Origin: Sulfurovaceae bacterium
GTDB taxonomy: Bacteria; Campylobacterota; Campylobacteria; Campylobacterales; Sulfurovaceae
DNA: 64,000 nt
Reading direction: 5' to 3'
Assembly (NCBI GenBank): GCA_028715055.1
Contig: JAQTLE010000003.1
Coordinates: 186,001-250,000, forward strand
Numbering within the stretch: position 1 is the stretch's first letter; each line of letters begins with the position of its first letter. Under the pieces are notes generated by a model. It was not told where the DNA came from and made no database searches. It worked only from the letters and a program-made list of their open reading frames with translations. A program made the position numbers and the translations under genes. This document shows, one piece after another, positions 34,575 to 42,345 of the stretch.

Positions 34575-34945
34575 CCACTGTAATTATGATATTTATTTTG
34601 CCGATCGGTATCGTGATATATTTCTGGGATAAAAAAAATTACCGACAGGCTTTGGAGCTTTTTGAAAGCTTTATTCTAAAAATCAAAGATTCCGACCTTT
34701 CTGATGATAATATAATTAAAAACATAGAAATGATGTTTTATAAAAATGACTATAGTATCATCAAGCTGAAAAATGGGCATTTTATTGCGGAAAAGAAACA
34801 TTTCAATATTGGGACATTGTTGATCATGTTTGGACTTATGAACGTCATCGGTTTAGTTTTATATCTCGTTTTTTACAAGTTCTTTTTGAAACCGCGGCAA
34901 CTTTTGATAGACTTGAAATCTGACAATGTATTAAAAGCTCTTTGA
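34571..34945 (+). CDS. Small membrane protein, unknown
   Basis: A 124-residue protein with an N-terminal membrane helix (VIMIFILPIGIVIYFW), a charged helical middle, and a second helix (LIMFGLMNVIGLVLYLVFYKF). No family is recognised. It overlaps the upstream gene by 4 bp (ATGA), so the two are translated together. It could anchor or assist the metallopeptidase-like protein. A 160-bp AT-rich gap with the MlaE promoter follows. Confidence 0.6.
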   Translation: MTTVIMIFILPIGIVIYFWDKKNYRQALELFESFILKIKDSDLSDDNIIKNIEMMFYKNDYSIIKLKNGHFIAEKKHFNIGTLLIMFGLMNVIGLVLYLVFYKFFLKPRQLLIDLKSDNVLKAL

Positions 34946-35094
34946 TACCGAACAAAATACGACAAGCTGTTCATATCAATTCTCATATACGCTAAACAAT
35001 ACCTTATGAATTTGAGAAAATCATTCTAAAAGAAATCGGTAAATTTTTTTGATTATATTTGAGTATTACATCCAAACTTAATATTAAGTTTAAT

Positions 35095-35100
35095 ATAATC
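35095..35100 (+). promoter_or_regulatory. -10 box of the Mla operon (leaderless)
   Basis: TATAAT in GTTTAATATAATCTAAGC ends 5 bp before the ATG at 35106, the same spacing as the promoter at 34060. The transcript would start at the ATG, and there is no ribosome-binding site. Confidence 0.5.
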
Positions 35101-35105
35101 TAAGC

Positions 35106-36215
35106 ATGAATGAAGAATATCTTTTTTTAGAAACACATCATGACCATATTAAGATTATCTCCAAAGGCAAATGGACCCTCCAGTCAATAGAAGATATAGA
35201 AATGTTGCTGCATGAGGTACCGTATGATAAAAAAATCATTTGGGATGTTTCTGGTGTCAGTGAATTTGATAGTGCGGGGATACTTCTTTTTATAGAATAT
35301 TTTAATTATTTTTCGTCAAAAACAAAAGTTGAGATCGTAGGATATACTCCCAAACAAAAAGAGATGTATGATCTGCTCAAAAAAGAACATGAACCAAAAG
35401 AAGCATTATCTAGGCATAAAGAAAGCTGGCTTGAAAATATAGGTAGACAAGCTATTGATTTTTATAAAGACATGAAAGAGTTGGTGCAGTTTTTGGGAGA
35501 ACTTTATGTCAATTTCTTTTACACAATCTTGCATCCGAAAGAGTTTCGTTTTAAAGAGATGGTTTATCATATCTATCATTCAGGGTTTACTGCTATTACG
35601 ATTGTTTCTATGACGTCATTTTTGGTAGGTATGGTCATTGCATACCAAGGTTCAGTGCAGCTGGCAAAATTTGGAGCTGATATATTTATCGTTGATACGG
35701 TCAGTATCTCTATGGTAAGGGAACTAGGTCCTATGATAACAGCTATCGTTATAGCCGGACGGAGTGGTTCAGCCTATACAGCCGAGATCGGTGCCATGAA
35801 AATTACAGAGGAGATCTCTGCGATGCGTACAATGGGGTTTGACCCTTATTCTTTTTTAGTAACGCCTCGTATCGTTGCCTTAATGATAGCATTACCACTA
35901 CTTATATTTTTTGCAGATATTATGGGTATATTTGGTGGTATGTTCGCTTCAGGGATGCAACTGCATATCTCCGTGGATCAATTTATCAATAGATTATATG
36001 AAGTGCTTGAAATGAAACATTATATTCTGGGTATAATTAAAGGACCGGTATTTGCATTTCTTATAGCAGCAACAGGATGTTTTAGAGGATTCCAGGTCTC
36101 AGAAAATACTGAAAGTATAGGATTACATACGACTCAAAGCGTAGTTAATTCTATATTCCTGGTAATCGCTTTTGATGCTCTTTTCTCAGTGATTTATACG
36201 GAGTTTGATATATGA
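35106..36215 (+). CDS. MlaE-family permease with N-terminal STAS domain
   Basis: A 369-residue inner-membrane permease for lipid transport. Residues 1-100 form a STAS domain (KIIWDVSGVSEFDSAGILLF). The MlaE part begins near 135 with five to six helices: YHIYHSGFTAITIVSMTSFL, RELGPMITAIVIAGRSGSAY and EISAMRTMGFDPYSF are family signatures. In E. coli the STAS protein is separate (MlaB); here it is fused. It resembles the IamB protein of Campylobacter. It heads a four-gene operon. Confidence 0.92.
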   Translation: MNEEYLFLETHHDHIKIISKGKWTLQSIEDIEMLLHEVPYDKKIIWDVSGVSEFDSAGILLFIEYFNYFSSKTKVEIVGYTPKQKEMYDLLKKEHEPKEALSRHKESWLENIGRQAIDFYKDMKELVQFLGELYVNFFYTILHPKEFRFKEMVYHIYHSGFTAITIVSMTSFLVGMVIAYQGSVQLAKFGADIFIVDTVSISMVRELGPMITAIVIAGRSGSAYTAEIGAMKITEEISAMRTMGFDPYSFLVTPRIVALMIALPLLIFFADIMGIFGGMFASGMQLHISVDQFINRLYEVLEMKHYILGIIKGPVFAFLIAATGCFRGFQVSENTESIGLHTTQSVVNSIFLVIAFDALFSVIYTEFDI

Positions 36216-36982
36216 GTGTAATCGAAGCAAAAGGGATTGTTACAAAATTTGGAACAAGAACTATTCATGACGGCGTGAATTTGCATATCGATCAAAACGA
36301 GATCTATGCTATCGTGGGAGAGAGCGGCTCCGGGAAAACCGTATTGATGAAAGAGATGATCATGCTGCTAGAACCAACGTCGGGTGAGATGAATGTTCTT
36401 GGCGAGAATTTGGAGAATATCACTCCTCAAAAAGCACAAGATTTACGCAGAGAATGGGGTGTGCTTTTTCAATTTGGTGCACTTTTTTCTTCGCTGACCA
36501 TCGCTGAAAATATAGAATTGCAACTCAAAGAATATACCGATATCTCAAAAAATATGAGAGATAAATTAATCCATTCAAAATTGGAACTGGTAGGATTGGA
36601 ACCTTATGTAGGAGAATTGTATCCTTCAGAGCTTAGCGGAGGGATGATCAAAAGAGCAGCTTTGGCTCGTGCTTTGGCGATGGAGCCTAAATTGCTTTTT
36701 TTGGATGAACCTACATCGGGGTTGGATCCCATAGGAGCACGCAACTTTGATCAATTGATCGTGAGTTTGCGGAATCTTTTGGGGATCACCGTGGTGATGA
36801 TCACCCACGATCTAGACAGTATGTTTAGTATTGTTGACAGGATGGCAGTATTGGCGGATAAACATGTAGTTGCAGAAGGTACGTTGGAAAATGTGTTACA
36901 ATCACAACATCCATTTGTGGAAGCATATTTCAAAAACGAGTATACTAAAGAAAGATTCAAGGACAAGATTAAAGATGTATAA
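36212..36982 (+). CDS. MlaF-family ABC ATPase
   Basis: A 256-residue ATPase with Walker [22 protein letters not shown]-loop FQFGALFSSLTIAENI, signature ELSGGMIKRAALARA, Walker B LLFLDEPTSGLDP and H-loop THDLDSM. FQFGALFSSLTV is typical of the MlaF/Ttg2A group. It powers phospholipid movement with the MlaE-like permease. It overlaps both neighbours (4 bp upstream, 8 bp downstream). Confidence 0.94.
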   Translation: MSVIEAKGIVTKFGTRTIHDGVNLHIDQNEIYAIVGESGSGKTVLMKEMIMLLEPTSGEMNVLGENLENITPQKAQDLRREWGVLFQFGALFSSLTIAENIELQLKEYTDISKNMRDKLIHSKLELVGLEPYVGELYPSELSGGMIKRAALARALAMEPKLLFLDEPTSGLDPIGARNFDQLIVSLRNLLGITVVMITHDLDSMFSIVDRMAVLADKHVVAEGTLENVLQSQHPFVEAYFKNEYTKERFKDKIKDV

Positions 36983-37865
36983 TAGAATCAATTATTCGAT
37001 CGTAGGCATTTTTGTATTACTCTTTGGCGCGGGTATGATATGGTTTGCTCTTTGGTTAGCAAAGTATGGTACACAAGATGAGTATGATACTTATAAGATA
37101 GAGATGAGAGAATCTGTTGCAGGACTCTCTAAAGATGGAACGGTCAAACTTCATGGAGTAGACGTTGGGAAAATCAAACAGATGGGTATCAATCCAAAAA
37201 ATGTAGAAGTTGTTGAAATTTTATTGTATATTAAAAAAGGCACAGTTATAAAAGAGGACATGGTGGCGCATACACAAATGTATGGTGTGACCGGACTTTT
37301 ATCTATCGAGATCGATGGCGGAACGAATGGAGCAAAGACTTTGCAGCCAACTGATACATATATTCCTATCATTAAAACAGAAGCTTCTTATTTTTCAAAG
37401 TTGAGTGATGATATTGAAGATATAAGCATACAAGGCAAAAAACTATTATCAGATAAAAATATAGAAACACTTACAAAAACATTGGAACATTTAGAAAAGA
37501 TCTCATCCAAAGGCGAAGCAGTAGAACTCAAAGCGATTGATTCAATGGACCAGATAGATCAGACACTTAAAGAATTACAAGTTTCTTTTAAAAGAATGTC
37601 TGATGATTTTGGTTCTATGAAAAATAGAATAAATCCTACGGCTGAGAGTCTTATGACAACTTCTAATAATTTTAATAGAGTTACGCTAAAAGTAGAAAAG
37701 AGTTTGGATAGAGGAGATTATAATCTCAAAAAAATTCTAGAACCGGTGACAACAGACATGCAAGTGCTTTCAGGTCAGATAGATGATCTGGCCGGGGAAC
37801 TCAAACAAAGTCCTAGTGATCTACTCTTTAAATCTAGAAAACCAACCAAGGGGCCGGGCGAATGA
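36975..37865 (+). CDS. MlaD/MCE-domain lipid-binding protein
   Basis: A 296-residue periplasmic protein anchored by an N-terminal helix (YSIVGIFVLLFGAGMIWFAL). The MCE domain lies at about 40-120 (VAGLSKDGTVKLHGVDVGKI, YGVTGLLSIEIDGG). The long C-terminal helices (residues 150-290) may form the coiled stalk of an MCE hexamer. The start at 36975 is used because it gives the anchor directly; a longer frame upstream runs inside the ATPase gene. Confidence 0.9.
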   Translation: MYNRINYSIVGIFVLLFGAGMIWFALWLAKYGTQDEYDTYKIEMRESVAGLSKDGTVKLHGVDVGKIKQMGINPKNVEVVEILLYIKKGTVIKEDMVAHTQMYGVTGLLSIEIDGGTNGAKTLQPTDTYIPIIKTEASYFSKLSDDIEDISIQGKKLLSDKNIETLTKTLEHLEKISSKGEAVELKAIDSMDQIDQTLKELQVSFKRMSDDFGSMKNRINPTAESLMTTSNNFNRVTLKVEKSLDRGDYNLKKILEPVTTDMQVLSGQIDDLAGELKQSPSDLLFKSRKPTKGPGE

Positions 37866-38440
37866 AATATATTTTATTGATAACAATATTTTTATCTATG
37901 CAAGGATGTACTATAAAAGAAGCACCCATGAAGGTATATACTCTTAATATCCATACAGATATAAAAGCCTATAGCTATAAATACAAAGATAAGATAATCA
38001 AGGTGTCATATCCCCAAAGCCTAAAAGAAAAAATAGGCCAAAACATGCAGTTTTCTTATAACGATGTCGAACAGGGAAATTATCAAAATGCTCAGTGGTC
38101 AAATACTTTAGGACAACTATTGCAAGGTATCTTTATCCAAACACTACAGCAAAGTGGACTTTTTGAAGGCGTTACTTCTTATAATTCCATAGCCCAAGAA
38201 GATTATAGATTAGAGAGTACGGTTTTTGATTTTTCTCATAGAGTTAGAGGTAGCACATCTGACGCCATTGTCTCAGTGCAATTTTCTCTTATAGATACTA
38301 ATTCCGGGAAAATGGTCAAGAACAAGCTTTTTAGTTATGTGGTACCGACTGTTTCAACAGATTCAAAAGGATATGCAGATGCTACAAATGTAGCACTAGC
38401 CAAACTAAGCAAGGATTTGATAGCTTGGCTTGCGATGTAA
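37862..38440 (+). CDS. PqiC/ABC-auxiliary lipoprotein
   Basis: A 192-residue lipoprotein (lipobox in SMQGCTIKE). The body resembles the ABC-type transport auxiliary lipoprotein group of MCE systems (VYTLNIHTD, IIKVSYPQSLKEKIG, FSYNDVEQGNYQNAQWSN, FDFSHRVRGSTSDAIV). It probably links the MCE machine to the outer membrane. It is the last gene of the operon, overlapping the MCE gene by 4 bp. The 269-bp gap that follows is AT-rich, with a 17-bp palindrome at 38578-38594 and little else. Confidence 0.85.
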   Translation: MKYILLITIFLSMQGCTIKEAPMKVYTLNIHTDIKAYSYKYKDKIIKVSYPQSLKEKIGQNMQFSYNDVEQGNYQNAQWSNTLGQLLQGIFIQTLQQSGLFEGVTSYNSIAQEDYRLESTVFDFSHRVRGSTSDAIVSVQFSLIDTNSGKMVKNKLFSYVVPTVSTDSKGYADATNVALAKLSKDLIAWLAM

Positions 38441-38709
38441 TTAGAGACCAAATATTATGTGAATTTTTATTGATCAGGTATGTTTCTGGGCGATAATGTT
38501 ATTTTTAGATAGAGTAGAATAAAAGAAAAAAATCAGACTAAATATTTTTTATATTTTTTTATATTTATACATTATATATGATATATAATATCATTAGTGA
38601 TACACGTAGTACACTTCGAGTATCATTTGTATTTGTTTAGGATGCAAACCAAGATAGGTCATGATTTAATATTGACATGAGAATATGTAAATATAAAAAG
38701 GAGCATATT

Positions 38710-38970
38710 ATGGGAAATGTAGTATCAAGAAGAGATTTCTTAAGATATATGAGCATACTTGGAACAATGGTTTTTTATAGTGTTCCATTATATGCGAAAA
38801 CTACAAAAGCGATAGTTAAGTATCAGTATACACCAAACAAAGGCAATTCGTGCAAGATGTGCATGCATTTTATTCCGGAAACCAATGAGTGCAAAATTGT
38901 TGAAGGAAGTATCTCTCCAAACGGTTGGTGCACAAGCTTTTTTAAAAATCCAAATTATAAACCTGCTTAA
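38710..38970 (+). CDS. Tat-exported HiPIP-like iron-sulfur protein
   Basis: An 86-residue protein. A twin-arginine signal (SRRDFLRYM, R7-R8) is followed by a hydrophobic stretch. The mature part has C48, C51, C61 and C74 (NSCKMCMHFIPETNEC, NGWCTSF), the spacing and GWC signature of small high-potential iron-sulfur proteins. It would carry electrons in the periplasm. ATG 38710 has AAAAAGGAG 7 bp upstream; an ATG at 38677 lacks a site. A hairpin follows; the complex I operon is next. Confidence 0.85.
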   Translation: MGNVVSRRDFLRYMSILGTMVFYSVPLYAKTTKAIVKYQYTPNKGNSCKMCMHFIPETNECKIVEGSISPNGWCTSFFKNPNYKPA

Positions 38971-38985
38971 AAAAATTATCATATC

Positions 38986-39020
38986 TTTTTCGTTCCAATT
39001 GGTATAATTGGAACGAAAAA
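38986..39020. terminator. 15-bp hairpin between the HiPIP gene and nuoA
   Basis: TTTTTCGTTCCAATT at 38986-39000 pairs perfectly with AATTGGAACGAAAAA at 39006-39020 around GGTAT. It lies 16 bp after the HiPIP stop. The T-run is on the left arm and there is no U-run after it on the plus strand, so terminator strength is uncertain. The remaining 180 bp before nuoA are AT-rich, with a duplicated AAAGGRGTTTAAT (near 39126 and 39186). Confidence 0.6.
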
Positions 39021-39200
39021 ACTACCAAGTTATAACTATCATAAGCCTATATTTGCTTTAATATATCATTGTTTCACATTGTTACACTACTATATGCGAT
39101 ATATTCGAGGAGTTTTATTTTCACAAAGGAGTTTAATCATCTTTTGGATAATATACATGCATAGTAGAAAAGGATTCTCACCATCAAAAAGGGGTTTAAT

Positions 39201-39590
39201 ATGACGCATATTGTGACCGAACATCCCTATTTCGGGATATTTGTCTTATTTATTTTAACATTTGTTGCTTTTTCTGCGACTCTTAATTTGCAACGTTTTA
39301 TAAGTAGAAAACTTGCAAGACGAGATACGGAAAAGTTAAAAATGTCTATCTATGAATGTGGTCCGGAGGTAACAAAACAACCAAACTCAATATCCGTGCA
39401 GTTTTATTTGATCGCACTTTTGTTTATTTTGTTTGATGTGGAGATTATCTTTATGTTTCCTTGGGCGGTAGATTTCAAAGCTCTAGGATTTTTCGGATTA
39501 GTAGAGATGATATTATTTATATTATTACTAACTATCGGTTTTATATATGCATGGAAGAAAGGAGCACTTGAATGGCACAGCATCAAGTAA
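39201..39590 (+). CDS. nuoA: Complex I subunit NuoA
   Basis: A 129-residue membrane subunit with three helices ([57 protein letters not shown]). The YECGPE motif and [13 protein letters not shown] are the NuoA signatures. It packs at the junction of the membrane and peripheral arms. It overlaps nuoB by 19 bp. Confidence 0.97.
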   Translation: MTHIVTEHPYFGIFVLFILTFVAFSATLNLQRFISRKLARRDTEKLKMSIYECGPEVTKQPNSISVQFYLIALLFILFDVEIIFMFPWAVDFKALGFFGLVEMILFILLLTIGFIYAWKKGALEWHSIK

Positions 39591-40084
39591 ATTACGCATC
39601 AACTGCAGGATTACCTGTGGCGTTAACTTCTGTTGATAAACTTGTCAACTGGGGTAGATCAAACTCACTTTGGCCTCTAACTTATGGACTGGCTTGTTGT
39701 GCTATCGAAATGATGGCAAGCGGTGCTGCTAGATTTGACTTTGACCGTTTTGGAACTATTTTTAGAGCGAGCCCGAGACAAGCAGATGTCATGATACTAG
39801 CAGGAACACTATCCAAAAAGCACGCTGAGTTCACGAGACGTCTTTATGACCAAATGCCAGAGCCAAAATGGGTAATTTCTATGGGAAGTTGTGCTAATAC
39901 GGGCGGTATGTTCAATACTTATGCCACCGTTCAAGGGGTAGATAGAATCGTTCCTGTAGATATTTATCTGCCTGGATGTGCTCCAAGACCAGAAACTCTT
40001 CAATATGCCCTCATGATGCTCCAAAAGAAAATCAGAAGAGAATCTGCTAATATGAATAAAAATACTAAGCAAAGGTTAGTGTGA
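39572..40084 (+). CDS. nuoB: Complex I subunit NuoB
   Basis: A 170-residue peripheral-arm subunit that holds cluster N2, the last iron-sulfur centre before quinone. The ligands are present: tandem cysteines in [10 protein letters not shown], then [10 protein letters not shown] and PGCAPRPE. The NuoB core NSLWPLTYG and [15 protein letters not shown] is intact. It starts inside nuoA, and its stop shares a base with the nuoC ATG. Confidence 0.98.
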   Translation: MAQHQVNYASTAGLPVALTSVDKLVNWGRSNSLWPLTYGLACCAIEMMASGAARFDFDRFGTIFRASPRQADVMILAGTLSKKHAEFTRRLYDQMPEPKWVISMGSCANTGGMFNTYATVQGVDRIVPVDIYLPGCAPRPETLQYALMMLQKKIRRESANMNKNTKQRLV

Positions 40085-40866
40085 TGAGAAAATACACTCC
40101 AAAAGATAATGTACAGGGTAAAGCTTACTACACAGATAGATTTTGGGTTGCTCCAAGAGTGCCTAGAACTTCTGTTGAAGAAGATAGTCATTTTGCAGAT
40201 ATAGTATCGGCGCTAAAAAAATATGCAAAAGATTCATACGTAGAAGTGGGGCAGCTAATCGTTCATATCAAACCTACAGACAATATATCAGCACTTTCTA
40301 TACTAAAAGAAAAATGCGGATATACACAATGTTCTGAACTTAGTGCAGTTGATTATTTAGCTCAAGATGGAGAATTTGAGATCTTTTATCAAATGTTAAA
40401 TGTCACAGAAGCTGCGAGAGTTCGTGTAGTTTGCCGTCTTAAGCAAGGTGAAGCGATAGAAAGCATCGTACCATTATTTAAAATGGCAAATTTTGCAGAG
40501 CGTGAGATGTTTGATATGTTCGGAATCGTTGCAAACAATCATCCATATCTCAAACGTATCTTGATGCCGGAAGACTGGTCAGGACATCCACTACTTAAAA
40601 CATATCCTTTACAAGGCGATGAGGCAGCGTCATGGTATGAAGTAGACAAGATTTTCGGTAAGGAATATAGAGATATTATAGGATCAGAAAATAGAGACCC
40701 GGCTAAAATCGATAGATACGATACCAAACGTTTTTCAAGAGTAGGATATGAAGTACAATTTGATGCGGATATTTCCGGGGGTGAAAAAGAAAATCCTATT
40801 GAATACAGTAAGACAATTATGGCTAATTATCAAAAGCCATCTAAAAAGCTCAAAGAAAGAAGATAG
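40084..40866 (+). CDS. nuoC: Complex I subunit NuoC
   Basis: A 260-residue subunit, 30-kDa type. The core ELSAVDYLAQDGEFEIFYQM and FKMANFAEREMFDMFGI, then HPLLKTYPLQGDE, are signatures. It is a separate gene, not fused to nuoD as in E. coli. It is longer than usual at the C-terminus, with extra charged residues after FSRVGYEVQFDADISGG. ATG 40084 is preferred over the GTG one codon upstream. Confidence 0.96.
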   Translation: MRKYTPKDNVQGKAYYTDRFWVAPRVPRTSVEEDSHFADIVSALKKYAKDSYVEVGQLIVHIKPTDNISALSILKEKCGYTQCSELSAVDYLAQDGEFEIFYQMLNVTEAARVRVVCRLKQGEAIESIVPLFKMANFAEREMFDMFGIVANNHPYLKRILMPEDWSGHPLLKTYPLQGDEAASWYEVDKIFGKEYRDIIGSENRDPAKIDRYDTKRFSRVGYEVQFDADISGGEKENPIEYSKTIMANYQKPSKKLKERR

Positions 40867-40875
40867 GGGCAAAGA

Positions 40876-42102
40876 ATGCAAGTAACAAATAAATTAACAC
40901 CGTTTTTTGAAAATCTTAACTTTGAACGTAATGACAATATGATGGTTATAAACTTTGGACCACAACATCCATCTGCTCACGGTCAGCTTAGACTTGTTCT
41001 TGAACTCGATGGAGAGTTGGTCACAAAGGCATATCCTGACATCGGTTACCTTCACAGAGGGATCGAAAAAATGGCAGAAAATATGACTTATAATGAGTTT
41101 TTGCCTACTACAGATAGACTTGATTATATAGCATCTACAGCCAATAACTATGCATATGCTCATGCAGTAGAAAAATTGCTCGGCATTGAAGCTCCAAGAA
41201 GAGCACAAGTGATCCGAACTATGCTTTTAGAGCTTAATCGTATCATTTCTCACCTGTTTTTCTTGGCAACTCATGCACTTGATGTAGGAGCAATGTCAGT
41301 TTTCCTTTATGCATTTAGAGAGAGAGAATTTGCAATGGATCTCATGGAAGACTATTGCGGTGCTAGACTTACACATTCTGCTGTTCGTATCGGCGGAGTT
41401 CCTTTGGATCTGCCAAAAGGCTGGCTTGAGAATTTAGAAAAATTCCTAGATGCAATGCCTGCAAATATCAAACTTTACGAAGACTTATTGACTGAAAATA
41501 GAATTTGGAAAATGAGACTTGAAGATGTCGGTGTAATTTCAGGTGAAGATGCACTTAACTGGGGATGTACCGGAGTTATGCTAAGAGGTTCCGGAATCAA
41601 ATATGACATCAGAAAAGAAGAGCCTTATGAGCTTTATGGTGAACTAGAATTTGACGTGCCCGTAAGTGATAGATGTGATAGTTATGGCAGATACCGCTTA
41701 TATATGGAAGAGATGAAACAATCTATTAGAATAATTAAGCAGCTTATCCCTATGTATAGCGATACACAGCCTCAACTCATGGCTCATGCACCACAATATA
41801 TCTCAGCTCCAAAAGAAGAGATCATGACACAAAATTATGCTCTTATGCAGCATTTTGTGCTTGTTACACAAGGTATGAGACCTCCGGTTGGTGAAGTTTA
41901 TGTGCCTACAGAATCCCCAAAAGGAGAACTTGGATTTTATATTAAATCTGAAGGTGAGCCATATGCTTATCGTTTGAAATGTAGAGCACCAAGTTTCTTC
42001 CATGCGGGACTTTTGCAAGAGATACTTGTAGGGACATATATAGCTGACGTAGTAACCATCATAGGTAGTACAAACATCGTTTTCGGTGAAGTAGATCGTT
42101 AA
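40876..42102 (+). CDS. nuoD: Complex I subunit NuoD
   Basis: A 408-residue 49-kDa-type subunit forming the quinone-binding cavity with NuoB. Signatures are [60 protein letters not shown] and the C-terminal [17 protein letters not shown]. The GPQHPSAHG loop is intact. It lies 9 bp after nuoC. Confidence 0.98.
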   Translation: MQVTNKLTPFFENLNFERNDNMMVINFGPQHPSAHGQLRLVLELDGELVTKAYPDIGYLHRGIEKMAENMTYNEFLPTTDRLDYIASTANNYAYAHAVEKLLGIEAPRRAQVIRTMLLELNRIISHLFFLATHALDVGAMSVFLYAFREREFAMDLMEDYCGARLTHSAVRIGGVPLDLPKGWLENLEKFLDAMPANIKLYEDLLTENRIWKMRLEDVGVISGEDALNWGCTGVMLRGSGIKYDIRKEEPYELYGELEFDVPVSDRCDSYGRYRLYMEEMKQSIRIIKQLIPMYSDTQPQLMAHAPQYISAPKEEIMTQNYALMQHFVLVTQGMRPPVGEVYVPTESPKGELGFYIKSEGEPYAYRLKCRAPSFFHAGLLQEILVGTYIADVVTIIGSTNIVFGEVDR

Positions 42103-42111
42103 GGAGAAGTA

Positions 42112-42345
42112 ATGAAAAGATATGATTTAAGACATCTTCATGATGATTTTTATGGAAGAATGATGGAAATAATAAAAAATGATCTTGTTATAAATGAAGT
42201 CGGGATTTTTCTATTCGAGGTTGGTGATTTTAGCAGTGTTCAAAAAAGTGCTGATATGATCAAGGAAGCCGGTCATGAACTTATGAATTCTCTTAAATTC
42301 AATGAAGTTGATTGGACTATAGTAGTCAAGAAAAAAGGCAACTAA
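42112..42345 (+). CDS. Small NuoE-position protein without cysteines
   Basis: A 77-residue protein in the place of NuoE. It has no cysteine at all, so it cannot bind the [2Fe-2S] cluster N1a of normal NuoE. Its size and place match the HP1264/Cj1575 type found in Campylobacterota complex I. It may be a structural part of the replacement input module. The stop shares a base with the next ATG (TAATG). Confidence 0.82.
   Translation: MKRYDLRHLHDDFYGRMMEIIKNDLVINEVGIFLFEVGDFSSVQKSADMIKEAGHELMNSLKFNEVDWTIVVKKKGN

Noticed and set aside
36870-36974. A longer N-terminus for the MCE protein, starting at 36870.
   Set aside because: It runs inside the MlaF gene in another frame, has no ribosome-binding site and would hide the membrane anchor; the ATG at 36975 fits the family.
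38578-38594. A 17-bp palindrome (ATGATAT-ATA-ATATCAT) after the Mla operon.
   Set aside because: Low-complexity A/T sequence in an AT-rich gap, where such palindromes are expected by chance.
39120-39200. A duplicated AAAGGRGTTTAAT ribosome-binding-like segment before nuoA, as a sign of a lost small gene.
   Set aside because: The first copy is not followed by a start codon at a usable distance; only the second serves nuoA.
39094-39204. A 36-codon ORF in the gap before nuoA.
   Set aside because: No ribosome-binding site, unusual composition and it runs into the nuoA start; probably chance.
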